Source: DATJGR01 sp963812255 | GTDB lineage: Bacteria > Pseudomonadota > Gammaproteobacteria > Pseudomonadales > Azotimanducaceae | Direction of reading: 5' to 3' | Length of the DNA stretch: 64,000 nt | NCBI GenBank assembly: GCA_963812255.1 | Contig: CAWEUM010000003.1 | Location: forward strand, 248,001 to 312,000 | Notes under the pieces: model-generated | Databases searched by the model: none | What the model was told of the DNA's origin: nothing | What the model saw: only the letters and a program-made list of their open reading frames with translations | Shown: positions 25,579 to 34,745 of the stretch, in pieces | Layout: each line of letters opens with the position of its first letter | How positions within the stretch are numbered: position 1 is the first letter of the stretch | Translations under genes and position numbers: made by a program

Positions 25579-26901
25579 ATGACGAACGCCCTTTCAATCA
25601 TTCCGCGATGCCTGTGCGTCGTTGGCATCGCTGCCATCTCGACCCACACATACGCTGTGGACCTCAACGTGCAGGCGGGATATACGGCCGAGTACACGGA
25701 CAACACCGCGCTCACCGCCAACAACGAGACCAGCGAGTGGATTCAGACCCCGGAGCTGTTGGTGTACGCAGTACAGGAAGGCCCATCGTTGTCGGGATCG
25801 GCCGACTACAGCATCTCTCGGCAGTATCACCAGCGAGACACGTTCAACGATCAGACCAACACTCAAGGAACGGCACTCCTAACATGGCGCGCGATCGCGG
25901 ATCGGTTGACGTTCGACGCAGCCAATGAGAGCACCCTGACGACGATCAATTCGCAAGCCGCGAACGTGCCGACGAACCAGCAGGTAATCAACACGACGAC
26001 CGGAGGCGCGACGCTCACGGTGCCCGGTTTCAGCAACCACCGAGTCGATCTGCGCTACGAATATTCCATCGTCAATGCGCACCAGACGGAGACCGACAGC
26101 AAACGGCAGACAGGCACCGTGTCGTACGTCATTCCGCTGAACGTTACGGATCGAATACAGCTCAACGGGTCCGTCGGCGATGTCAACTACGACAGTTCCC
26201 GTTCGGTCGACTATGTCGGCCGCACTGCGGACCTTCAATACGTACGCGGGGGGAAACTGGATGTGATCGAACTCGAGACCCGGATCGGTTATTCCGAGTT
26301 CGACCGCAAGCACCTGAGCGACAACCCGTCGGCGACGATTGGCGACGCGACCATCACGTGGCACGCCACCACCATCACGACGTTCGTTGCGTCGTATACA
26401 AGGTCATTGCAGGACCAGTCAACAGATCTAGCGACCGGTATTCCGGATTTCGGCCAAACACTCACCGACAACACGAACGTCACCACGCCGTACACACTCG
26501 ATGCCTGGTCGCTCGGCGTCACGACCCAATTCGGCTACAACACCGTCGATCTCACCGGATACATCGACGATCAGACGTACGAAAACGCCCCTCAAACTGG
26601 CCAGCTCGTACAACCCGACCAAAACACGAAGGGCGTGACGCTGGGCATCAGTCGTGCGCTGCGGCCGACGGTGCAAGGGCGGTTGTTTGTCAATTACTCG
26701 AAGGCGGACTTCAAGGACAGCAGCAACCAAGACAACTACGACACCGGGCTGCGGCTCGAGTGGACCGGGTGGAGAAACCTGACGGTGGCCGCGGGGACCA
26801 CGTATAGCAAACGCACCAGCGATGTTGCGTCCCAGGAGTACGATGAATGGGCTGGCGCGATCAGCGTCTTCTACTCGCTCATCGGACAAGCAAGGAGATA
26901 G
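25579..26901 (+). CDS. Outer-membrane beta-barrel protein of polysaccharide export
   Basis: 440 residues with AAGGGG 8 nt ahead of ATG 25579. The signal peptide ends near THTYA. The mature protein consists of alternating amphipathic strands (LNVQAGYTAEYTDNT, TFDAANESTLTTIN, VDLRYEYSIVNAHQTE) and ends with the segment WAGAISVFYSLIGQARR. It resembles the poorly conserved outer-membrane barrels that follow the export protein in many EPS and exosortase loci. It probably aids secretion at the outer membrane. No enzyme motif is seen. Confidence 0.75.
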   Translation: MTNALSIIPRCLCVVGIAAISTHTYAVDLNVQAGYTAEYTDNTALTANNETSEWIQTPELLVYAVQEGPSLSGSADYSISRQYHQRDTFNDQTNTQGTALLTWRAIADRLTFDAANESTLTTINSQAANVPTNQQVINTTTGGATLTVPGFSNHRVDLRYEYSIVNAHQTETDSKRQTGTVSYVIPLNVTDRIQLNGSVGDVNYDSSRSVDYVGRTADLQYVRGGKLDVIELETRIGYSEFDRKHLSDNPSATIGDATITWHATTITTFVASYTRSLQDQSTDLATGIPDFGQTLTDNTNVTTPYTLDAWSLGVTTQFGYNTVDLTGYIDDQTYENAPQTGQLVQPDQNTKGVTLGISRALRPTVQGRLFVNYSKADFKDSSNQDNYDTGLRLEWTGWRNLTVAAGTTYSKRTSDVASQEYDEWAGAISVFYSLIGQARR

Positions 26902-27038
26902 CTGGCTGGAAATTGAACGCGAGCGTGTTAAAGACAAGATCGAGGCGATAGGAATTTGGGAAGTAGTTCAAATCTGGAGGATCTGCTCGAACCTGCCGAA
27001 TCTGATCGTTTTAGGATGACATCTTTTGGAGGACGAGC

Positions 27039-27998
27039 ATGAGATCTATTCTCCTGCCAGTAATGCAGAGGCGCGATGTCTCCTCTTCTATTATTTCCTT
27101 TGCGCTCATTGCGTTTGCATTCAACGCCTACTCCGCGACAGGGCTGAACTTTCCGTCCAATGGCGATGCCCCCGCGGACGCCTTCGTAGCCTTTCAGTGG
27201 TCTGATCCCCAGAATAAGGGACTTCCGATTTGGGGGCCCGCCAACGCCGGCGCGACCTACATCTGGAAATATCGTCCGCGCCAGCAGAATGGATATTACG
27301 TGACCATGTGGTACTCCCGGGGCGATGGATATTTCAACCAAGGCACACCCGCATATGACGCGTACTACGGTGGGCATCCTTACCCCTATCCACCGCGAGG
27401 CGGATCGAGCAACCCCAAGCACGTGTGGGAGTTGGCGGGCATGAACGACGGATCAGACTGGCTGGGAACAGGGGGAGGGTCTGAACCGGAGAGCGGCGGA
27501 ACTGTTCATTCGTTGGTGACAGACCGTTGGTACACGCAGGCTCTTCGCATCACGTACAACGCCAATGGAACCAAGACCGCCAGATTCTTCATTGACCTTT
27601 CGGCTCCGAACAACTCGAGCAACTGGATCGAATCCACTTCTGACGCCAGCTACGGTAACTCGCAACCGCGACAGGCCAAGATCACGTTCGGCGATTCACC
27701 GTGGTATCCCCAATACGGCCACGAACGAATGTCCGGAGTTATCCGTCACATAAAGATTTTCGACAAATCCTTGAGCCAAGCCGATATCGTGGCCGAGGGG
27801 AATTCGGAATCGCTGGCTACGACCGACGGGCAAAATCACGTTTGGTACATGAGCATCAATCCGACGCCGTCGGACATCACCGACAAAAGCGGTCGCGGCC
27901 ACAATCCAACCTGGGCTGGCTCTACCCGCCCTGACTTATATACAGACTCGAACGACCCAGTGGTTCCCAATCCGCCCACGGACGTGCGGGTGGAGTAA
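27039..27998 (+). CDS. Secreted LamG/concanavalin-like protein
   Basis: 319 residues with GGAGG 8 nt ahead. A signal peptide with a long N-region ends near FNAYSA. The mature part is rich in aromatic and Gly residues; a Tyr/Pro/Gly-rich segment (YDAYYGGHPYPYPPRGG) sits near residue 105. The C-terminal part has MSGVIRHIKIFDKSLSQADIVAEGNS, typical of the last strand of LamG/jelly-roll lectin domains. It could bind or modify the exported polysaccharide. No lyase residues can be defended. It resembles the secreted protein at 58072 in overall pattern. Confidence 0.6.
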   Translation: MRSILLPVMQRRDVSSSIISFALIAFAFNAYSATGLNFPSNGDAPADAFVAFQWSDPQNKGLPIWGPANAGATYIWKYRPRQQNGYYVTMWYSRGDGYFNQGTPAYDAYYGGHPYPYPPRGGSSNPKHVWELAGMNDGSDWLGTGGGSEPESGGTVHSLVTDRWYTQALRITYNANGTKTARFFIDLSAPNNSSNWIESTSDASYGNSQPRQAKITFGDSPWYPQYGHERMSGVIRHIKIFDKSLSQADIVAEGNSESLATTDGQNHVWYMSINPTPSDITDKSGRGHNPTWAGSTRPDLYTDSNDPVVPNPPTDVRVE

Positions 27999-28132
27999 CC
28001 GCAAATGGGCTCCACGGATCCCAGAGCATCAATCGGATTGCCGCCGTAGCGACAACTCCATTACAAGGTGTGTCCACCGAGCGTGCCCAGGCACGCGACA
28101 ATGCGAATTGATTCTCCAACCCTCTCGGGCAG

Positions 28133-29422
28133 ATGCTTGAGGTAACCGTGCAAGATAGTCAGGCCATACGTCTCAATCGAATACCCGTCGCCAACGCGTC
28201 CCACTGTCGCTTTTGCCACTCGCCTTTGACCGTTTCGTTTGTCGACCTTGGCATGTCCCCGCTATGCCAGACACATATTCACGCAGATCAGCTGAATCAA
28301 ATGGAGCCCTTCTATCCATTGCACGCGTTCGTATGCGATCAGTGCTTGCTAGTCCAACTCCAGGAATTCGTCTCACCCGACAATATCTTTTCTGAATACG
28401 CGTACTTCTCATCCTATTCGACGAGCTGGGTCGAGCACGCGAGACGATACACCGAGATGGTGTGTGACCGCTTCGGTCTAACGCGTGCCAGCAAGATCGC
28501 GGAGATCGCGAGCAACGACGGGTACCTGCTCCAGCATTTTCTCAAGCGAGGTATCACGCCACTGGGAATCGAGCCAGCAGCGAATGTCGCCAAGGTCGCC
28601 GTCAAGAACGGCATTCCCACTATCGTGAGATTCTTTGGCCATGAGGCTGCCTCAGACATCGCTCGCGAGCAAGGCAGAATGGATCTGCTGTTGGGTAACA
28701 ACGTGCTCGCACACGTACCCGACCTCAACGATTTCGTGAGCGGCATGAAGATCCTGTTGGCGCCGCGCGGCGTGATAACGATGGAGTTTCCCCATCTGCA
28801 GCGTCTGATTCAAGAGAATCAATTCGACACGATCTATCACGAACACTTCAGCTATTTCTCATTCATCGTTGTCGAAAGAGTGTTTGCACATCATGGCATC
28901 ACATTGTTCGATGTTGAGGAATTGCCAACACATGGTGGCTCGCTACGTATTTTCGGACGGCACACGGAGAACAGCGAACTTCCAATCACGGATCGCGTTC
29001 GCGAATTGCATCACAGAGAACTTGAGCAGGGGTTCGGTTCGCCGAAAGCCTATGAAGGCTTCGACATGAAAGTGAAGGCGATCAAGCGAGATATCCTCGC
29101 TTTCTTGATCCGAGCAAAGCAGGACGGAAAAACCGTCGTCGGCTACGGCGCACCTGGCAAGGGCAATACACTGCTGAACTATTGCGGGATTCGAACCGAT
29201 TTCCTGGACTTCACCGTCGACGCCAATCCCTACAAGCAGGGCAAATACACACCCGGAACCCGGATCCCCATTCTCGCGCCGGAGCATATTCAGAATGCAC
29301 GTCCCGACTACGTGCTGATTCTTCCCTGGAACCTTAAGGACGAGATATCGAACGCCGCCGCGTATATCCGCGAATGGGGAGGCCAGTTTGTGGTCCCGAT
29401 CCCCGAAGTTAGAGTGTTTTGA
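28133..29422 (+). CDS. NDP-sugar C-methyltransferase-like SAM enzyme
   Basis: 429 residues with the three-domain layout of sugar C-methyltransferases (TcaB9/NovU-like). An N-terminal zinc site is seen as CRFC (25-28) and CDQC (68-71). A SAM-binding domain (IAEIASNDGYLLQHFLKRG) lies near 120. The C-terminal domain follows from ~280 (VVGYGAPGKGNTLLNYCGIR, then FTVDANPYKQGKYTPGTRIPI). It would add a branch methyl to a keto-sugar nucleotide. It is followed by a sugar nucleotidylyltransferase, fitting branched deoxy-sugar synthesis. The Shine-Dalgarno is weak. Confidence 0.88.
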   Translation: MLEVTVQDSQAIRLNRIPVANASHCRFCHSPLTVSFVDLGMSPLCQTHIHADQLNQMEPFYPLHAFVCDQCLLVQLQEFVSPDNIFSEYAYFSSYSTSWVEHARRYTEMVCDRFGLTRASKIAEIASNDGYLLQHFLKRGITPLGIEPAANVAKVAVKNGIPTIVRFFGHEAASDIAREQGRMDLLLGNNVLAHVPDLNDFVSGMKILLAPRGVITMEFPHLQRLIQENQFDTIYHEHFSYFSFIVVERVFAHHGITLFDVEELPTHGGSLRIFGRHTENSELPITDRVRELHHRELEQGFGSPKAYEGFDMKVKAIKRDILAFLIRAKQDGKTVVGYGAPGKGNTLLNYCGIRTDFLDFTVDANPYKQGKYTPGTRIPILAPEHIQNARPDYVLILPWNLKDEISNAAAYIREWGGQFVVPIPEVRVF

Positions 29423-29480
29423 ATGCGCCGGGTTGAACCATGAAACGTGCAGGGTCGTGGCGAGTCGCGGAGGTTGCGCG

Positions 29481-30275
29481 GTGAAGGTAGTCATATTTTG
29501 TGGAGGCCTTGGAACACGTCTCCGAGAGCACTCGGAAACCATGCCAAAACCTCTGGTGAATGTTGGATTCAGGCCGATCCTGTGGCACTTGATGTCCTAC
29601 TACGCACACTTTGGTCACAATGATTTCATCCTTTGTCTCGGCTATCGGGGCGATCTAATTCGCCAGTACTTCCTCGATTACCGGGCAGCAATGTCGACCG
29701 ACTTCACCATGACGAACGGTGGCCGCAACATCGAACTATTGGGAGATGGCCGCAGCATCGACAACTGGAAAATCACCTTCGTGGACACGGGTATGCATTC
29801 GAATCTGGGTCAACGATTGCTGCGAGTCCGGCATCTGCTCAGAGGCGAGAGCATGTTCCTCGCGAACTATTCCGATGGACTTAGTGATCTGCCGCTGGAC
29901 GACTACGTCAGTCGCGTGCAAGAGAGCTCTGCCATCGCGGGCATTGTCACCGTACGTCCGTCGCAGAGTTTCCACGCGGTCCAATCTGACGCGACCGGCA
30001 TCGTCAAACGAATCGAAGACGTCAGCCGGTCTGATTATTGGATAAACGCTGGGTTTTTCTGTCTGAAGGCCGAGATCTTCGACTACCTGCAGGAAGGCGA
30101 AGAACTGGTTGAAGAGCCTTTCCAGCGACTGATCGCAGAGAACCGTCTTTTCGCGCTCAAGTACTCTGGTTTCTGGGCCGCGATGGACACGTTCAAAGAC
30201 AAGATCAAGCTCGACCGTATGGAAGCACGCGGCGAATGTCCATGGATGATGCAAGGCGTCGGCTCATCGCTGTAG
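29481..30275 (+). CDS. Glucose-1-phosphate cytidylyltransferase-like protein
   Basis: 264 residues. GTG 29481 is chosen: GGAGG lies 7 nt upstream and VKVVIFCGGLGTRLREHSE is the family start; an upstream in-frame ATG at 29388 would overlap the methyltransferase gene. Nucleotidyltransferase signature GGLGTRL-x-PKPLVNVG, then WHLMSYYAHFGHNDFILCLGY, and FWAAMDTFKDKIKLD at the C-terminus, all of the RfbF pattern. The predicted product is CDP-glucose. The 4,6-dehydratase that normally follows is not in the window, so the sugar made is uncertain. Confidence 0.87.
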   Translation: MKVVIFCGGLGTRLREHSETMPKPLVNVGFRPILWHLMSYYAHFGHNDFILCLGYRGDLIRQYFLDYRAAMSTDFTMTNGGRNIELLGDGRSIDNWKITFVDTGMHSNLGQRLLRVRHLLRGESMFLANYSDGLSDLPLDDYVSRVQESSAIAGIVTVRPSQSFHAVQSDATGIVKRIEDVSRSDYWINAGFFCLKAEIFDYLQEGEELVEEPFQRLIAENRLFALKYSGFWAAMDTFKDKIKLDRMEARGECPWMMQGVGSSL

Positions 30276-30282
30276 CTTGCAA

Positions 30283-30936
30283 ATGCTGAAACTACGCATC
30301 TCAAAGGAATCCAAGACCCCGTTGCACGTGCTTTGCATTGGTGCGCATAGTGACGATCTCGAGATTGGCTGTGGCGGCACCATCTTGGCGTGGCTCGCAG
30401 ATCATCCGGCAGTCACGATCACCTGGGTTGTGATGACCGCGCTCACGGAGCGGAACAAGGAGGCTCATCGGAGTGCAAAGGCGCTGCTGCGCAAGGCGCG
30501 ACGTACCGAAATTGTCGTCGGCGATTTCAAGGATGGCTACCTCAATGCGCAGTACGCGGAGGTCAAAGACTTCTTCGAGAAGCTGAAGCTGCGCGTGAAC
30601 CCCGACGTGGTGCTCACTCACTGGCTCGAAGATCGTCACCAGGATCACCGTCTAGTCTCCGAGCTGACATGGAATACCTGGCGAAATCAGATGATTCTCG
30701 AATACGAAATTCCAAAGTATGAGGGCGACCTCAAGCCGACGAACTTTTACGTGGAGATCCCGGCTTCCGTCGCACGGCGCAAGGTGGCTCATCTGAAGCG
30801 TCATTTCGCGTCGCAGCGCAGCAAGGACTGGTTCAACTCGGCTACATTCGAAGCCATCATGCACCTGCGTGGGCTCGAATGCCGATCGGCGAGCGGACTC
30901 GCCGAGGCGTTTCACGCCCGCAAGTTGCTCATGTGA
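30283..30936 (+). CDS. PIG-L/LmbE-type deacetylase
   Basis: 217 residues from ATG 30283 (a TTG 6 nt upstream is possible). Zn-binding motif AHSDDLE at 21-27 (family AHPDDxE with Ser for Pro), and DRHQDHRL near 115, both intact. Such enzymes deacetylate N-acetyl sugars or related compounds. Here it probably processes a sugar or a small molecule of the polysaccharide pathway. Its stop overlaps the next ATG (TGATG), so it is tightly coupled to the DUF4910 gene. Confidence 0.88.
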   Translation: MLKLRISKESKTPLHVLCIGAHSDDLEIGCGGTILAWLADHPAVTITWVVMTALTERNKEAHRSAKALLRKARRTEIVVGDFKDGYLNAQYAEVKDFFEKLKLRVNPDVVLTHWLEDRHQDHRLVSELTWNTWRNQMILEYEIPKYEGDLKPTNFYVEIPASVARRKVAHLKRHFASQRSKDWFNSATFEAIMHLRGLECRSASGLAEAFHARKLLM

Positions 30937-32273
30937 TGAACACGATTCAGCGCCTCCGCCTGACGGAAGACATGTCGGAGCAGACGTCCGAGGCGGGGGT
31001 TCGGATGCTCGCGCTGATCCGCGAACTCTTTCCGCAGCCGCGTTCGATCACCGGCGAAGGACTGCGCGCTACGGTGCGTCGCATCGATCGCTTGATCGGC
31101 CTGAACGTCACCGAGGTACCCAGCGGAACCCCGGTGTTCGACTGGGCGGTCCCCAACGAGTGGTCAATCGATGACGCCTACATCGAACACGAGAGCGGCC
31201 AACGCTTCGCGGCCTTCAGTGAATCGAACCTGCATGTGGTCGGCTACAGCACCCCGATCGACGTGACGCTTTCCTTGGATGAGTTGCGCCCACATCTCCA
31301 TTCGCTTCCGGACTACCCGGATTGGGTGCCGTATCGAAATTCGTTCTACACACCCGCGTGGGGGTTCTGCCTGGCCGATCGAGTGCTACAGAATCTGCCC
31401 GCAGGCCGCTATCGCGCAGTGATTCGTTCCGCAATCAAGCCCGGCAGTCTCACGCTGGCTGAACATGTCCACACAGGCGCGAGCGATGACGAAATACTCA
31501 TCTTCACGCATGACTGTCACCCGTCCTTGGCAAACGATAATCTCTCGGGCGTGGTAGTTGCCACATATCTCGCCGATTTTCTTCGCGACAAGGAAACGCA
31601 CTTTACCTATCGCTTCGTGTTCGCACCGGCAACAATCGGCTCGATCACGTGGCTCGCCCTGAACGAATCCCGGTTTCACAGGATACGGCATGGCATCGTG
31701 CTGGCACTGCTCGGAAACAGGGATCCACTTTTCTACAAGAAAACCCGCACCGGCAAACTCGCGATCGACCGAGCTGCCACGCTGATCCTCAATAGCCAGT
31801 TTTCCGGCTCACAGATTCTTGAGTTTTCGCCCTGGGGTTTCGACGAACGTCAGTTCGGGTCACCCGGAATCGACTTACCCGTCGGTGGTCTGTCGCGCAG
31901 CCCGGACGCGACGCTGATAGAGAATCACACCTCCGCCGACAATCCAGATGCGATCTGTCCCACCGCATTGGGTGATGCATGGCTCGCGTGCCTAAAAATC
32001 TTTGAAGCGCTGGAGAACGATATTCGCTATGTGAATCTGCAACCCAAAGGCGAGCCTCAGCTGGGCCGGCGCGGGCTGTATCGCGCAACCGGCGGGTACT
32101 ATACAGGGGTTGAGGAATACCAGATGGCACTCCTTTGGATGTTGAATCAGTCGGACGGCACCGCGTCCCTTCTGGACACCGCCGCGAAGTCCGGATTGTC
32201 AATCGGTATGCTCGCGGCGGCGGCGGCGGCACTTATTCAGATCGGCTTGCTTCGGGAAATTCCGTCGCAGTGA
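30936..32273 (+). CDS. DUF4910-family aminopeptidase-like protein
   Basis: 445 residues. It has the DUF4910 layout: helical N-terminus (MLALIRELFPQPRSITGEGLRATVRRI), a core with THDCHPSLANDNLSGVVVATYLADFL near 188 like an M28 zinc peptidase, and a C-terminal winged-helix-like end (LLDTAAKSGLSIGMLAAAAAALIQIGLLRE). Proteins of this family occur in LPS/polysaccharide loci. Whether it is a peptidase or an amidase/deacylase is not established. It is translationally coupled to the PIG-L gene, which suggests a shared substrate. Confidence 0.82.
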   Translation: MNTIQRLRLTEDMSEQTSEAGVRMLALIRELFPQPRSITGEGLRATVRRIDRLIGLNVTEVPSGTPVFDWAVPNEWSIDDAYIEHESGQRFAAFSESNLHVVGYSTPIDVTLSLDELRPHLHSLPDYPDWVPYRNSFYTPAWGFCLADRVLQNLPAGRYRAVIRSAIKPGSLTLAEHVHTGASDDEILIFTHDCHPSLANDNLSGVVVATYLADFLRDKETHFTYRFVFAPATIGSITWLALNESRFHRIRHGIVLALLGNRDPLFYKKTRTGKLAIDRAATLILNSQFSGSQILEFSPWGFDERQFGSPGIDLPVGGLSRSPDATLIENHTSADNPDAICPTALGDAWLACLKIFEALENDIRYVNLQPKGEPQLGRRGLYRATGGYYTGVEEYQMALLWMLNQSDGTASLLDTAAKSGLSIGMLAAAAAALIQIGLLREIPSQ

Positions 32274-32331
32274 GCTCGGAGCATCCATTACCCGATTCGC
32301 GCTCCAAGTACGTTTAACCCGGGATCGCTGA

Positions 32332-33834
32332 ATGCCATCAAACGTACAAGCCCAAATGGCCAGCGGGGCTGTGTGGATGGTGGCATTCAAACTGCTCGAA
32401 CGCAGCCTCGGACTTCTCAGTACCCTGATTCTCGTACGCCTACTCGCGCCGGCCGACTTCGGCGTCGTCGCCATGGCCGGCTCATTCATCGCGATGGCGG
32501 CGCTCCTCAGTGCGTTCGGTTTCGACGTCGCACTCATTCAAAACCAGCATGCGTCAGATCGTCTGTATCACACCGCCTGGACATGCAACGTCGCGTTGGG
32601 AATCGTTATCACGCTGTTGATGCTGGCCAGTGCGGGACCAATTGCAACCTACTACAACCAGCCGAGTGTCCATCTTGTCGTGTGCGTCCTCGCTCTCGGG
32701 CCAACGATTTCCGGCCTAGAGAATATCGGAGTCGTGGCGTTCCGGAAGGAGATGCAGTTTCGGCGTGAATTCGTCTATCAGATCACGAAGAAGCTCGTCG
32801 GATTTTCGGTGGTGGTTCCACTCGCGTTCTTTACGCACAGCTACTGGGCGTTGGTCGCGGGCATGCTCGTATCCAGACTCGCAGGCACGACATTGAGTTA
32901 CGCGGTGCACCCATTTCGACCACATCTCTCGCTTTCCGGGGCCGCTCACCTTTTCACCTTCTCGAAGTGGCTCCTAATCAACAACATCACCGGCTTCTTG
33001 AAGGAGCGTTCCAGCGACTTTGTAATTGGGCGGTTGAGTGGTGCCGACTTGCTCGGGAAATACAACATCAGTTTCGAGGTCGCGAATCTCCCGACCACCG
33101 AATTGTCTGCACCCATCAATCGGGCGCTCCTTCCCGGATTCGCCCGACTGGCGAACCAGCCCGGCGCAAAAGCCGCCTATTCGAACGCCGTCAGTATGCT
33201 GGCAGTGCTCGCACTTCCCGCCGCAGCCGGAATCTTTGCCATTGCGCCACTGCTGGTGCCAGTTATGCTCGGCGATCGCTGGCTGGATTGCGCGCCGCTC
33301 ATCGAGATCCTCGCATTCAACGGAGCTCTGCTGCTTTTTCATTCTTCGATCTGCACGCAGCTCATCGCAAGCGGACACCCCCGGGACACGATTTTACCGA
33401 GCGCGGTATATGTGATCATTCTCATCGCGTTGTTGCTGTCGATGACGCCAACCTATGGTGTGGTAGGCGCCGCGTACGCCGCGCTGTCGACGTCAGTTTT
33501 GACGACACCCTTGTACTTGCGACAGGTGAAACACCGCATTGGTGTGCCCTTTTCCACATTCCTGCGCGCCGTGACCGGGCCAACAGTCGCCTCCGTTGTC
33601 ATGGTACTTTTAATTCGAACGATTTCACCCGCTGATCCCGCCTCAATGCCCCCGTCTGACGCCGCCGCGTGGCTACTGCTCGAGGTAGTCGTTGGCGCAG
33701 CAACATACGTCTGTCTAACGGCGCTCACATGGTGCGTACGCGGAAGACCCGACGGCCCGGAAAGAAACCTTCAGGTCTTCGTTCAAAGCGCATTGCATCG
33801 GATCCGACCGCCGCGGGAGTCCAACGCAGCGTAG
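32332..33834 (+). CDS. Wzx-like oligosaccharide flippase
   Basis: 500 residues of a polytopic inner-membrane protein, many hydrophobic segments of ~20 residues. The N-terminus QMASGAVWMVAFKLLERSLGLLSTLILVRLLAPADFGVVAMAG and FGFDVALIQNQ are hallmark of the MurJ/Wzx (RfbX/MVF) family. It would flip an undecaprenyl-linked repeat unit. A paralogue with the same motifs is at 39200, so two repeats may be handled or one copy is redundant. Confidence 0.9.
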   Translation: MPSNVQAQMASGAVWMVAFKLLERSLGLLSTLILVRLLAPADFGVVAMAGSFIAMAALLSAFGFDVALIQNQHASDRLYHTAWTCNVALGIVITLLMLASAGPIATYYNQPSVHLVVCVLALGPTISGLENIGVVAFRKEMQFRREFVYQITKKLVGFSVVVPLAFFTHSYWALVAGMLVSRLAGTTLSYAVHPFRPHLSLSGAAHLFTFSKWLLINNITGFLKERSSDFVIGRLSGADLLGKYNISFEVANLPTTELSAPINRALLPGFARLANQPGAKAAYSNAVSMLAVLALPAAAGIFAIAPLLVPVMLGDRWLDCAPLIEILAFNGALLLFHSSICTQLIASGHPRDTILPSAVYVIILIALLLSMTPTYGVVGAAYAALSTSVLTTPLYLRQVKHRIGVPFSTFLRAVTGPTVASVVMVLLIRTISPADPASMPPSDAAAWLLLEVVVGAATYVCLTALTWCVRGRPDGPERNLQVFVQSALHRIRPPRESNAA

Positions 33835-33934
33835 CGTGGACTCATCGGTGTGACGTAACGTTCACCGACGCGGGTTTGAGTTTATGGAGACTCAGAGGCT
33901 ACGATTGCGCACGTAGTGGGACGGACGAATCGCG

Positions 33935-34678
33935 ATGACCCCTTCCAGATTGCAATCGGCAGATGGTGGATACACTCCGTCGGTGAGCGAGCAGCGCGAG
34001 TATTGGGACGAACGATGGAACAAAAATGCGTTGCCCAACGGGTATCAGATCGGCCGCGGGAATGAGATCCTGTCATTGATCAGATCGCTGAATCTGACAC
34101 GGCCGCAGATCCTCGACTACGGCTGCGGAACGGGTTGGTTCACCGAACAGTTATCGCACCTGGGAATCGCAACCGGGATTGATCTATCCGACGCGGCAAT
34201 TGGGTGGGCGCGTCGGCAGTATCCGCACGTCAATTTCATGGCCGGGAATCTGTACGAAACCTCTCTCGATCGACAGCGATTCGACATTGTGGTGTCGCAG
34301 GAGGTTGTGGCACATGTGGAAGATCAGCACGACTACCTCAATCACATCGTCGACGCCCTCAAACCAGGCGGCTACCTCGTCATCACGACCGCCAACAAGT
34401 TCGTAATCGATCGATGGGAGCAAGAACGCGATCCGGATGCCCACATTAAGAAATGGTTGACCATGGGCGGTTTGAAACAACTCTTGCGTTCCAGATTCGA
34501 GATTTTGAGGACGGGCTCTAAGATCGTTCTCGGTGACAAGGGCATACTTCGAATCATCAATTCCTACAAGCTGAACGAATTGCTCGCGGGGACCATTGGA
34601 CGCGACCATGTTGAGCGGCTCAAGGAGCGACTGGGGCTAGGGTATTGTCTGATCGTTCTGGCACGGTTGAAGCGGTAA
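33935..34678 (+). CDS. Class I SAM-dependent methyltransferase
   Basis: 247 residues. SAM motif I is ILDYGCGTGWFTEQLSHLG near 55, motif II ATGIDLSDAAIGWARRQ, and VVSQEVVAHVEDQHDYLNHIVDALKPGGYLVITT near 125 fits the Methyltransf_11/UbiG-like core. It probably methylates a sugar in the polysaccharide; O-, N- or C-specificity cannot be read. A 100-bp gap separates it from the flippase gene. Confidence 0.85.
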   Translation: MTPSRLQSADGGYTPSVSEQREYWDERWNKNALPNGYQIGRGNEILSLIRSLNLTRPQILDYGCGTGWFTEQLSHLGIATGIDLSDAAIGWARRQYPHVNFMAGNLYETSLDRQRFDIVVSQEVVAHVEDQHDYLNHIVDALKPGGYLVITTANKFVIDRWEQERDPDAHIKKWLTMGGLKQLLRSRFEILRTGSKIVLGDKGILRIINSYKLNELLAGTIGRDHVERLKERLGLGYCLIVLARLKR

Positions 34679-34745
34679 CCCTAGAGCGCGATCCAACGTT
34701 TGAAGTCGCTACTAGCCCACCCACGGCAAATCGTCAGAACGACCT

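Noticed and set aside
27039..27998. Possible PEP-CTERM sorting signal in the secreted protein
   Set aside because: The C-terminus has no VPEP-type motif followed by a hydrophobic helix and basic tail.
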